Below, in pieces: positions 34,401 to 44,044 of a stretch of 64,000 nucleotides of DNA (the stretch's first letter is position 1; each line of letters starts with the position of its first letter). Below the pieces are notes generated by a model. The model had not been told where the DNA came from, searched no databases, and saw only the letters and a list, made by a program, of their open reading frames with translations. The translations under genes and the position numbers were made by a program. The stretch is from Metopolophium dirhodum (Eukaryota; Arthropoda; Insecta; Hemiptera; Aphididae), in contig NC_083560.1 in the NCBI RefSeq assembly GCF_019925205.1, positions 95,818,083 through 95,882,082 of the forward strand. The letters run 5' to 3'.

Positions 34401-36137
34401 AAATTATAATTTAGTTTTCACCCTGTATATTGTATACAATAAGTAATATTGTCATACTGTAGATAAGCTATATAGTTATACATCTATAAGGAAAGCAAAA
34501 ATGCAGAGTTGATAAATTTTCAATATTGTGTGTATATGGCAGTTAGAAATATTAGCTATAGTATTATTATAATTCAGTTCTTACTTCTTATGGCAGTCAA
34601 GATATGCAACCCGTTGGCGATATATGTTTCTGAGTGCATTGTATTATTATATAGTTAATTATTCACTGTATTAAAAATCTTTTTTTATTAATTCAACTTA
34701 ACATTGTTTGGATTACTTTATTAATCGCTTCCTTTCAATAAGTTTGATATTGTTACGTTACTTACTAACTTCACTTAACTTAAAAATATTCTGAATTTAT
34801 TCAATAAATGTATAACAATAAACAAATAATGAAATAACCATTATAATTTATGTGTAGATAATGGGAGACATAGATACTGGAGTCCAAGAGTAGAAGAACT
34901 AATCAAAAAAATATCCAAGACCACCTGAATGACATCCAAAAATGGGGAGATAAATGGAAAATAAAACTGAACCCTCAAAAAAGCACAGCAGTCCTTTTCA
35001 CTAATCGTCGCCCCAAAACTCCCGGCAATTTAAAACTGTACGGCAATAACATTCCCTGGTCACCTAGCATCAAATATCTCGGCGTAATATTAGACAGGAA
35101 ACTAACTTGGAACCCACACATCACCTCTAAACTCCAACAAGGCTACCAGAGACTAAAGATACTTTATCCATTGTTAAACTGACAATCATCGCTAAGCTGG
35201 GATTGTTCTATATTGATATACAAACAAATTTTACAAATTTTACAACCACTACTTTTATATGCAGTCCCTGTGTGGGGAAATTGTGCTGAGACCCATATAC
35301 ACAAGATACAAATATTTCAATCCAAAGTCCTCAGGACAATATCTAACGCCCCATGGTTTATACGTAATGTTGCACTGCACACGGACTTCCAGCTACCATC
35401 TATAACTGATTATATAAAGAAATTAACAATCAACTTCTTCAACCAATTACAGTCCGCTAGCAGCGCTAAATACTACAACCTAAGTGTCCCTCTTCCAATA
35501 CGCCGTCTCAAGCGTGGACGTCCACATGACCTCCTACGCTAATTGTCTATTGTATTATTATTTTCTCATATTTATTAATTCTTAATTAAATCTTAATTGT
35601 ACATACCTATTACTGTTGTAAAAAATATAGTTAGATCTAAGCTCATAAAACATTGTTAAACTCTAATTTATCAAATCTTACTGATTTTGTAATTTTTTTT
35701 TTTTATGTTAACCTTTTTAAAAATGTCAAATATTATATTCTTTTAGCCTTAAGTTTAGATGACCAATTGTCAGAAAAACTTTATAAACAATAAATAAAAA
35801 AAAAAAAGAAGAACTTGTAAGAAATGGAAGACTTAATATATTTGAAGCTTTTTATGCGGAACTTAAAAATGATGAGGTAGAGACACAACAAGAAAATGAA
35901 AGTATGTAAAATTAAATTAATTTTCATTGCGTATGGCATTTTTGTAAATATTTGTTAACTTAAAACATTATTTTTTCAGTTCTTGAAGTATGCATAATTT
36001 GCTATAATGAAATGTCCACTACTACGGCAGTGCCCTGCCAGCACCATTTCTGCAGGGTATGCATTGAGAAGTGGATGCGAGAGGGTGAAGAGTTTGTCCG
36101 CTATGCAGAACTAACATCATTAACATCACAAAAGTAA
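31483..36137 (+). pseudogene. FLYWCH-MULE-RING gene, multi-exon, disrupted
   Basis: Exons with good splice sites read in order. 31483-31696: FLYWCH-like zinc finger (YRCARCGGYFC ... HNGD) and the linker helix of MULE proteins (HVYDEEARM). 32252-32584: SLPHSLADLANIF, then VDEVHVDATFKVVP with the first catalytic Asp. 32958-33082: IVITDYETVLRDTLKFIFP, second Asp region. 33364-33503: NNSLESFHNTLR, NVAHPNLWIFL. From about 33548: LNNNLRPTRYHRINYRNLN. About 33820-33953: Ala/Val/Pro-rich linker ending in a stop. Finally an exon split by a LINE (34855-34900 plus 35816-35901) and a RING-type exon 35980-36137 (VCIICYNE ... CQHHFCRVCIEKWM). Defects: in-frame TAA at 31625-31627, a frameshift near 32380, the LINE insertion, and no second half of the RING. 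Part of the catalytic domain between exons 3 and 4 is also missing. The RING may belong to the same gene, since the spacing and splice phase fit, but that is inference. Confidence 0.68.
34901..35806 (+). mobile_element. LINE ORF2 3' fragment inserted in an exon, 9-bp target duplication
   Basis: The insert encodes the C-terminal part of a Jockey-type ORF2: LNDIQKWGDKWKIKLNPQKS, SIKYLGVILDRKLTWNPHI, a stop near 35180, then YAVPVWGNCAETHIHKIQIF and RRLKRGRPHDLLR. YLGV is the post-catalytic motif that follows the thumb of LINE reverse transcriptases. It ends in a poly-A tail. AGAAGAACT occurs at both junctions (34892-34900 and 35807-35815). Removing the insert and one copy restores an open exon frame in the host gene. 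Confidence 0.85.
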
Positions 36138-36429
36138 TTATTTAATTTGTTTAATTGTTATGATAACTGTTTTTAATATTTTGTGTTTCAATTTTAATAG
36201 ATTATCTCAAGAATAGTGAATCAGTACCCAAGGGCAGCCACAGAATATAGGTACCAGGCCAAAAAGATTTTCTTTAAAAAGACTGTAATTATCATATTTT
36301 ATAATAAAATATTTATATTGTTAATTAACACAAAATATATAAATTAGCACTCAATAACCGGTTGTTTTCATATTTTAATAAAATAACTAGATAATTAAAG
36401 AAATTAAAGATAAAGCGAATTAATTTTAT
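36138..36429. other. Spacer between the FLYWCH-MULE-RING gene and the LINE
   Basis: AT-rich sequence in which a further RING exon was looked for and not found. Confidence 0.4.
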
Positions 36430-36442
36430 CAAAATTTGATCT

Positions 36443-38524
36443 TTAAATACTTGTGAAAAATCCTGAAACAGAACCCTGTGGAACACCAATTGAAATATTA
36501 CTTACATTACTATATTCATTATTAACCCTGACTATTTGAGTTCTATCGTTTAGGTATGACTTAATTAATTTTAAAATATTACTTCTTATCCCAGCATAGT
36601 GTAACTTTCTAATTAATAGATCTAAACTTACAGTGTCAAATGGCTTTTTTATATCAAGAAAAACACCTATTACATAATTACTTTTATCAATATTATCATA
36701 AATGTAATTGGTAATATGAAATAAGGCGTCATTAGTGGACATTCCTTCCCTAAAACCAAATTGCCTATCCGAAAAAAATTTATATTTATTTAAAAAGTTG
36801 ACCAGTCTGACTTTAATACATTTTTCTAATAGTTTTGAAATTGATAGGGTTAGAGAAATTGGTCTATAGTTCTCAGGTAAGCCTTTATCACCAGATTTAA
36901 ATATTGGGATAACCACTGCTTTTTTGAAGGCAAGAGGGAATATACCTAACTCAACTATTTTATTAAATAAAATTGCTAAAGGTTTAGAAATAGATGTAGA
37001 AGTCATTTTTAAAACCTTATTTGATAAGTTGCCTTCATAAAAAGAACTATGATCTTTAATCTTTTGTATAAACTTTATAATCTCATCATGAGTGATAGGA
37101 GTAAAAAATATACTTTCATAGATGTAGCACCCCTTATTTAAGTCATGAAAATTATCATTAAAATAGTTTTTATTTAATATATTATCATAGATATTCATCC
37201 CTATTGAGGAAAAGTAATCATTAAAAATGTTAGGAATAATTTTATTATCAGATATCTTTATACCTTCATTGTTTATTAAAGAATGTACTGTATTTTTGGA
37301 ATTATATGATGAGTTATTAGTTACAAATTTAATTGTTTCCCAAAGTTTTTTGACATTGCCTTTATTATTATATATTTTATTATGATAATACATACTTTTG
37401 GCTTTCTTAATCAAAGTATTAAGTAAGTTTCTATATTTATTATACTTAGTAATTAATGTAATATTATTTGGATTTTTAATTTTTTGACCATACATTTTTT
37501 CTCTATGTCTGATAGAAACAATGATTCCTTTTGTTATCCATGGTTTAAGTTTGTAGTTATAAGAATTAAATTTTCTAGAAATTTTTTTAGTAGAATTAGC
37601 TATACATAAGTCAATCTTGTTTATAAAATTGGTAACATCAACATCAATGTCATTACTACTTAATATACTATCCCAATTAAAGTTATTAATACTTAAATTT
37701 AATTTATGAAAATCGATAACTGATAGAGCATTATTAGTATTATTACATTTACTATGTTGTATATGATTAAAATTTAATTTAAATGTTAAGATTATACTAA
37801 AATGATCAGTAATTGAAGAAAGATAAACATAAGAATGAATATTAACTGATAAAATTCTTTTAACAAAGAAATGATCTATGCATGAAGCAGAAGTATTAGT
37901 TTGTCTAGTTACATTATTAATGCAAGAATAAAAACCAAAACCATAAAAAATATTTAAATATTCAATTACTTTTAGATTATTACTCTTTAGGATATCAATA
38001 TTAAAATCACCACAAATAATATGATTTTTAAACTCAGAACTTTGTGTCAAATAACTATATAAAGAAGATAAAAAAGCATCAATATTATCTGAAGGGGATC
38101 TATAACACCCAATAACAATATACTCTATGCCATTAATATCAAAATGTACTTCAATTGAATTAACATTAGTCATTAGGTTAGTACAAACATTTTTAACTTG
38201 ATAACTATTCTTAATAAAAAGAGTAACACCATCAGACTTATTGTTTACACCAAGAGAATTAAAAGATTGATAGCCATTAATAATAAAATTTACATCATTT
38301 AAAAGCCAAGTTTCATATAAAACAACAATATCAAAATTTACCACTGAAGTACTTAATAATACCAACAATTCATCAAAATGGCACTTAATACTACTTATAT
38401 TCATAGCAAATATGGAAAATTTATTATTGCCTATATTTATTGAATTTAAATCAGTAATATTTAATGTTACAATTGAATTAATCTGATCAATATCAGATAT
38501 ACAAAATTGAATATCATTATTCAT
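36443..38524 (-). CDS. LINE ORF2: AP-type endonuclease plus reverse transcriptase, truncated
   Basis: The protein of 693 residues would nick target DNA and reverse-transcribe the element's RNA. Residues about 35-250 form the endonuclease domain: FAMNISSIKCHFDEL, VLYETW (metal-binding Glu), HIICGDFNIDIL and SITDHFSIIL (catalytic GDFN and TDH boxes). A basic linker follows (KPWITKGIIVSIRHREKMYG). From about residue 500 come RT motifs: VVIPIFKSGDK, NYRPISLTLSISKLLEKCI, RQFGFREGMST, VFLDIKKPFDTVSLDLL (motif A, with Pro where Ala is usual) and GVPQGSVSG (motif B). The frame then diverges to FFTSI and stops, so motif C and the thumb are missing. The product could not be an active polymerase. The frame before that point is remarkably intact. 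Start chosen at the first Met, 45 bp after ORF1. Confidence 0.88.
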   Translation of the reverse strand: MNNDIQFCISDIDQINSIVTLNITDLNSINIGNNKFSIFAMNISSIKCHFDELLVLLSTSVVNFDIVVLYETWLLNDVNFIINGYQSFNSLGVNNKSDGVTLFIKNSYQVKNVCTNLMTNVNSIEVHFDINGIEYIVIGCYRSPSDNIDAFLSSLYSYLTQSSEFKNHIICGDFNIDILKSNNLKVIEYLNIFYGFGFYSCINNVTRQTNTSASCIDHFFVKRILSVNIHSYVYLSSITDHFSIILTFKLNFNHIQHSKCNNTNNALSVIDFHKLNLSINNFNWDSILSSNDIDVDVTNFINKIDLCIANSTKKISRKFNSYNYKLKPWITKGIIVSIRHREKMYGQKIKNPNNITLITKYNKYRNLLNTLIKKAKSMYYHNKIYNNKGNVKKLWETIKFVTNNSSYNSKNTVHSLINNEGIKISDNKIIPNIFNDYFSSIGMNIYDNILNKNYFNDNFHDLNKGCYIYESIFFTPITHDEIIKFIQKIKDHSSFYEGNLSNKVLKMTSTSISKPLAILFNKIVELGIFPLAFKKAVVIPIFKSGDKGLPENYRPISLTLSISKLLEKCIKVRLVNFLNKYKFFSDRQFGFREGMSTNDALFHITNYIYDNIDKSNYVIGVFLDIKKPFDTVSLDLLIRKLHYAGIRSNILKLIKSYLNDRTQIVRVNNEYSNVSNISIGVPQGSVSGFFTSI

Positions 38525-38569
38525 TAATTAATAAAGTATGTACAAAAATGCAAAATCAAAACAACATAA

Positions 38570-39418
38570 TTACTGTATTTTCATGGCTATATCACCTAGT
38601 TCTCTTATACGAAAAACCTTAGATTGGTCATCCTTACGTACTAAGATATCACCTTCATTAATCCAAACATATTTGTAAAATTTTTCTCTTGCAGCTTCTT
38701 TTGTTTTGAATAATAGATGTCTTCTAACCTTAGTAATATGTTCATTGATGAAAATTCGCACAGTGCTGGACCAATTTGAATTAATTTGTTTGGCAAATAA
38801 ATCACGATTTCTTTTACATTTTGTAACGAGATTAGACTTCATATCTTTATGACTTAACCATACGAGAATTTTTGAAAATTGATTATTTTTAATAGGAATT
38901 CTTACTGCTTTTTCCACATGAATTGCAACATTAAGTTTGGCGGCAATTTCCTCAGCAATCTTGGCACAATCTTCATCTTTAGAAGTAGGTATTCCGGATA
39001 TCTCAACCATTTTTTCAAGTGATTTTTGTTCAATATCATCAATTTTTTGTTTTAAAATATTCACCTCAGTTACTAAGTTTCTGTTAATGTCAGAGATTTT
39101 CCGGTTCTCTTCTCTTAATTCCTTCATTTCATTAAGTAATTTGGAAACAGTATTATTGAATTCATCAAATTTGTTGCCCATAAAATTAACTGATTCAGCT
39201 AAGCCTTGTAATGTGACGTTATGTTTATTAGTTGTTATACCTGATTCAGAATTAATTTTACAATCCGAGCAGACGAGCCTAGATTTACTATTTTTCGACA
39301 TTTTATTAAATGTTGTTTCATTATAGCCCTGGCAGTAATAATGAAATTGTTTACTACATGTAGAACAGGTTAAACAATCATCCTTAATAATGCTTTCAAA
39401 ACATTTATTACAATTCAT
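38570..39418 (-). CDS. LINE ORF1: PHD finger, coiled coil, nucleic-acid-binding C-terminus
   Basis: This 282-residue protein is the RNA-binding partner encoded upstream of ORF2. It opens with a PHD-type zinc finger, with ligands at residues C3, C6, C18, C21, H26, C29, C50 and C53. A long heptad-rich helix follows at about residues 75-135 (LLNEMKELREENRKISD, LVTEVNILKQKIDDIE), which should form a trimeric coiled coil as in other ORF1 proteins. After MVEISGIPTSKDED comes a basic domain (KAVRIPIKNNQFSKILVWLS) with the look of the ORF1 RRM/transposase-22 fold, common in CR1/Jockey-like elements of arthropods. The frame is intact. The opposite-strand frame at 38937-39326 is only its shadow. Confidence 0.85.
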   Translation of the reverse strand: MNCNKCFESIIKDDCLTCSTCSKQFHYYCQGYNETTFNKMSKNSKSRLVCSDCKINSESGITTNKHNVTLQGLAESVNFMGNKFDEFNNTVSKLLNEMKELREENRKISDINRNLVTEVNILKQKIDDIEQKSLEKMVEISGIPTSKDEDCAKIAEEIAAKLNVAIHVEKAVRIPIKNNQFSKILVWLSHKDMKSNLVTKCKRNRDLFAKQINSNWSSTVRIFINEHITKVRRHLLFKTKEAAREKFYKYVWINEGDILVRKDDQSKVFRIRELGDIAMKIQ

Positions 39419-39454
39419 GATTATTATTTGGTTTGTATATTAATAAACGAAAAT

Positions 39455-39766
39455 TATATGCATTCAAAGTTCAAATTTCGACAAAATGTATCATATTTAA
39501 AATAAAAAAAATTATTTTTGTAGTTAAAAAAGCATAAAATGTTCAACTTTTATAGCTATGAATTTAAAATTTAAAACTAGTTTCCACGTAAATTACGTTA
39601 TTTACAATAATATCATCAAAAATACTTATAGTAATATTCTAAACAGACTGTCTCCGGCTCAGAATCGTTTTTCGTATGCAATGATATTATATCATTCAAT
39701 ACAAATTTCATACCATCCATTACAGTGACCCAGTTGTAACCTACTGTACAGATGAGCGACATCCAC
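39455..39766 (+). repeat. Family A repeat, right third
   Basis: 'ttcaaagttcaaatttcgac' through 'cagaatcgtttttcgtatgc', the palindrome-like 'caatgatattatatcatt' and the end 'gagcgacatccactt'. The LINE lies directly to the left, so the LINE seems to have inserted into, or recombined within, this repeat. Confidence 0.65.
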
Positions 39767-40117
39767 TTTTAAATTTTAAATTTGATAAATGTTGTCAAAA
39801 ATTGTACTTTAAATACTTAGAAAAATATTGTAACTAAGTATTTTTAATATTTTTAACCGCTATGGCATCAATATATCAGGAGCTTTGTATTAGAGATTTT
39901 AAGCATTAAGCTTTTTGACCCAACAAATAATATTTTACTGACAGTTATAGAAAAAAAAACTAAATATATTATTATAGAAATGGTAGTACATTTTTAAGTT
40001 TTGAACACCAATACACTAAATATTAAATAACGAATTGAACAAAGAAGTTTGAAACATAATCTCATCATTAGTTCGTGATAGATATCCTCGACCCTTGTAC
40101 AACATAACGTAGGACAG

Positions 40118-41500
40118 GGGCCGCCAACCAGTCAATATTTAGAGCATAAAAGTGCACAGACATTTGTGGCAGGGTGGGCCAGTGGCGTATTTACGGTGGG
40201 GATATGGAGATAGATCCCCCTTTGACCCTTTTTTTTTGTGAAGTTAAGTTTTCTCATTTTCTGTATTTCTCAATATGATATTTCTTTTCTTTCTGTTTTC
40301 TTAATGTTCACTAGCCGTGGTAATTTTACCGATCTGATATACTATACGCCACTAGTCGTTCGCAGCATATATATCGGACAACAAAAACATATACCTCTAT
40401 GGTAGTATGGGGTACTGTATTTTTTTACTTTTTTACGAATTATTTTTCATGCTTATAATAAACCCGATAAACAGTCGGAAATAAAACAAAATTACTATGA
40501 AGACTGTAGATTTACCAAAGGACGTGGGTTTATTTTTAGAAGTGTAGTTAATGACTGAAAAAATTGTATTCACCTCTGGGTTACATGCTTTAGATATTTG
40601 TAATAAAGAGTTTTATCCAAATACTCATGAACTCTTGAAAATATTTTGTACTTTTCCTGTATTAACATGTGCTCCACCTGAACGATGTTTTTCAAGTTTT
40701 TATTAGGTATATTAATAATACTTAATAACAAAATATGACAGAAGTAAATATTTTATCAATTTTTGTTATCTAATATTGAGTAATAACTACATTTTAAATT
40801 AAGTAGTAATTTTTATATACTTTGTTAAAGACCCGTTTTACAATCATAGTTTAAACCTCTGTTACACATAATGAATTATTAACCCACTGATTTTACCGCC
40901 CGAATTCCGCGGTTTAACCTATTTTAATACGGGCCCTTATTCCTTAATGTGTTGGCTTTATTGGCATGTCACCGGTCAATACAATAATAATGCCAGATGA
41001 GGTTATCGATGAACTGAGCATCCAAAAAATGAAAAAACTGGATTTTGTATGATAACTATTTTTTTTGTTTATCGTATTAAACACGGGATTGGCTCTAGTA
41101 TGAATTTGTAATAAATGTTATTATGTATTAGGTATTTAAGTACTATACAGTTTGTGTTAGTTCTTATTTCGCCTTGATACACACTTACTTCAATAGGTAA
41201 CAAGTTAGGGGATTAAAAAAATTAATATTATGTACGTATTTTTGGGTGTATTATTGTACAACACAGTTTTAAATTTTAAATAAATACAATTTCGCAATCT
41301 GTAATGGTAATGTGTTATCAATTTATTTTTAGGGACATTTAATTTATTATTATTTATTATCATTGAGTATCAATGTTATTTTTCAACTACCTATTAATGT
41401 TTTATGATTTACAAAAAATCAAAAATCGTGATGTCTAGATCATGTATTATTATGTATACAAATTTCGGTATGTCTCGCACCTGGCCCACCTGCTCATCCC
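40118..41500 (+). mobile_element. Decayed hAT element (approximate limits)
   Basis: The left end reads 'caggggccgccaaccagtca', a hAT-type terminus. Inverted partners of subterminal blocks occur near 41470-41490 ('cacctggcccacctgctc' against 'gcagggtgggccag' at 40169). The interior contains a hAT C-terminal coding remnant. A small inverted pair 'agtggcgtat'/'atacgccact' at 40180-40353 suggests another MITE nested inside. No target duplication was found. Confidence 0.45.
40581..40706 (+). pseudogene. hAT transposase C-terminal remnant
   Basis: The frame LHALDICNKEFYPNTHELLK continues to FCTFPVLTCAPPERCFSSF and a TAG stop. The pattern (FYPN...ELLKI...LPVST...ERSFS) is the start of the hAT dimerisation domain in ZMYM1-like transposases, with C and F in place of the usual S positions. 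Nothing usable precedes or follows it. It is a dead fragment. Confidence 0.7.
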
Positions 41501-41865
41501 CCCCCCCCTCCCATGTTTGCACGCTTATAATTTAGAGGAACTTGGGTCAATAGTATTAAAAATTAATTAAACCAATTTCGGTTGATCGCGTGCGTAATCT
41601 TAAACACACTTTATATATAAAGTATATTATTTATTAGCGAAGTAAAACTACAATTTTCCGAAAAATACAAATAATAGAGAATATAATTATACAATTTATT
41701 ATTATACTGCATGCAGTAATATAAATAATATACCTAAAAAAAATCGTGTTTGATCACCAGCTACTTAAACTTTTTAAAGTAGCTAATTTCTTGGAAAATA
41801 TGACATCTGACGTATGTGATATTTTAGATGTAACCCAGTGAGACAATTTGTACTTTGAAGTTTCA

Positions 41866-42514
41866 GGGTTTGGTAAGTTCCCACACGAAACATAGCAGGT
41901 AAGCGAGTACATATGTAAGTTCTCTCACGAAAAAAAATACGCCCGTACGTAAGTTCCCACACGGAAAAAAATTACACAGTATGACTATGTGCAGTGTTTG
42001 AGCTATCGTAATACACCTAATAAAATTTGATTTTTTCTATTATTATTTTTATTTTATACATATACAAATATTATACACATTATATTATTAATTTTTATTA
42101 TACATTATACGGACTAGATTCAATTCAAAATTGAATTGGACTTTTTTTATGCAATACAAAAACAAAACAAATTTTAACCACACCAACTACGTTTAAGTTG
42201 TAAGTCCTAACTCCTAAGTCTGAATAAAGTGGGAAGGAAGTTTGTGTTTGGCAAGGCTGAGCATTAACGAATTATAAGTTAAAATTATAAGCAATTTATA
42301 TAAACATTATTATGTGTCAGAAATTTTTTATTTTGAAAATAAGAAAATTTTAACTTTAAATTAAGTTGAGTTACTTTTCTTTGCCTTGGTGTTTGGTATA
42401 ATTTTTTTTCGTGTGGGAACTTACGTACAAGTGTAATTTTTTTCGTGTGGGAACGTGGGATATCCAGGAGTAATTTTTACCTGCTATATCTCGTGTGGGA
42501 ACTTACATTCACCC
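41866..42514. mobile_element. MULE-type MITE with perfect 9-bp target duplication
   Basis: The ends read 'gggtttggtaagttcccaca' and the complement of 'gggtgaatgtaagttcccac', continuing through CACGA and ATAGCAGGTAA. GAAGTTTCA flanks both sides (41857-41865 and 42515-42523). Inside, the motif CGTGTGGGAACTTACGTAC and its complement recur about five times near the ends. A 9-bp duplication is characteristic of Mutator-like elements. It is non-coding. Confidence 0.88.
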
Positions 42515-42523
42515 GAAGTTTCA

Positions 42524-44036
42524 TAATCATTAAAACCCGTAGACGTGTTATAGGTAGTAGGTAATAGGTATTTGTTAGCACCTACCCTACGTAATAAATA
42601 AAAATGGAAACTCAAATGTGCAGTTAAGAGTTAAATAAGAATTTTTTCGTTTTAAATTCAAATCGTTTATATCACTGAAGTACACCCTAATATTTTCGTC
42701 TTCATAAAAAAATTAAAAGAACTGCAAATTAAAACATAATAATATTTTCTTATAGGTATCGATTGATTTATTAAACCAAAAAAATTACAGAAGTGATCAA
42801 AAAGATAAAATGTAACTTATTGGAACTCAACTGGTACTATCAAATATAATACAACAAAGAAATTAATAGTATGTTATTTAATGTAGGTCATACAATTTTA
42901 CCCAATATTTACCCACTTATACTATAATGTTTTATTTTATTAATATTCAAAATTCTTTTAATTATTAAATACCTACTTACATGTTATTTATATGAGTATT
43001 TAAGATTATTTTATTTATCAAATATAATAATAACGTACATACTTATAGTTATATTTTTTTTTCTTATGTACCTAACTATCTAATATTATAGATACGAAAT
43101 CGTTAATTTATCGTTTAGGACGTAAATAACCCGCCAATATAATATACAATAGGTAAATTGTGTCCTAATAGTTCGAATACATCACTAGCCACTAATAATA
43201 ACTAACATGTAACCGTCTCTTGTCAATTTGGGACGTAAATATATAGTACCTATGCCCCGATTACTGTAATTACTTAATACTGAATAACTGTCATTAATTA
43301 TGATATTTTGTAATTTACATATTAAAATGAATTTTCCAGGTCCCAATGGGGTGGGAGGGGGGATGGCGATCATCGTTCCTTCTAAAGGACTACTAGGTAT
43401 GCACACAATATGCGTAATCAATTAAGCGATGTACATTGGACACACCACACACTATTGACTAGTTGTAATGATATGTGCTCACACCTCAAACATCATTGGA
43501 ATATGTACTTAAACGTAAATCAAATAAAAACGCAATGATTACAACTCGTAAAAAGATTTGTCGTACGTAGGAATGCAGTTAAACAACTCGGTAAACAGAG
43601 CACGGCTAATTGTTAGGTTAGGTTATGGTGGTACAGGGGCTAAAATACCGTGTCCCCTGACACACTTTGTGTCCCCTGAATGACAAATGTGTGTCCCAAG
43701 TTTTAAAACGTGTTTTTAGTATTAGGTGATGACAGACACAAAAATTTTTTCAAAAAAACACACATCATTGTAAAATCAATACATTCATCGCTTCGCTCAG
43801 AATCTAAAAGGTAATATTTACTTTCTACAGCAACGACGTTAGAGACCAAAAACTTACCCATAATTCATACTGTGAAACTACTTGTATATAAAAAGTATTA
43901 CATTATTAAAATGATATAGCATTATAGCTGGTATACTTACTACTTTAATCTAAAATTTCACAATTGCGCGCTTTGCCTTGCATACATTGCCATTCCGCAG
44001 ATAAGTCAAATTATACAGTCTCCTTGAAATATTATA
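42524..44036. other. AT-rich intergenic with family A left end at 43735-43812
   Basis: At 43728-43812 'gatgacagacacaaaaat' through 'cgcttcgctcagaatctaaa' is a family A left end in minus orientation. At 43632-43720 there are GTGTCCCCTGACACAC motifs, with inverted relatives at about 45535-45560 ('caggggacacaccacacact'), perhaps an eroded element spanning this area. No gene was found. Confidence 0.5.
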
Positions 44037-44044
44037 ATATGTAT

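Larger units (their letters stand above)
36430..39445 (-). mobile_element. Two-ORF non-LTR retrotransposon (Jockey/CR1-like), 3' part lost
   Basis: ORF1 (39418-38570) and ORF2 (38524-36443) lie in that order on the minus strand with a 45-bp gap. The 5' end joins family A sequence at about 39445. The element breaks off inside the RT domain, with no catalytic YADD/FADD box, 3' UTR or poly-A. LINEs normally lose their 5' end, so the missing 3' end implies a later deletion or rearrangement. A close relative lies at 54086-57616. Confidence 0.85.

Noticed and set aside
38937..39326. Plus-strand 129-residue frame
   Set aside because: It is the complement of the LINE ORF1 coiled-coil region. The minus-strand frame has a PHD finger and a family-typical layout.
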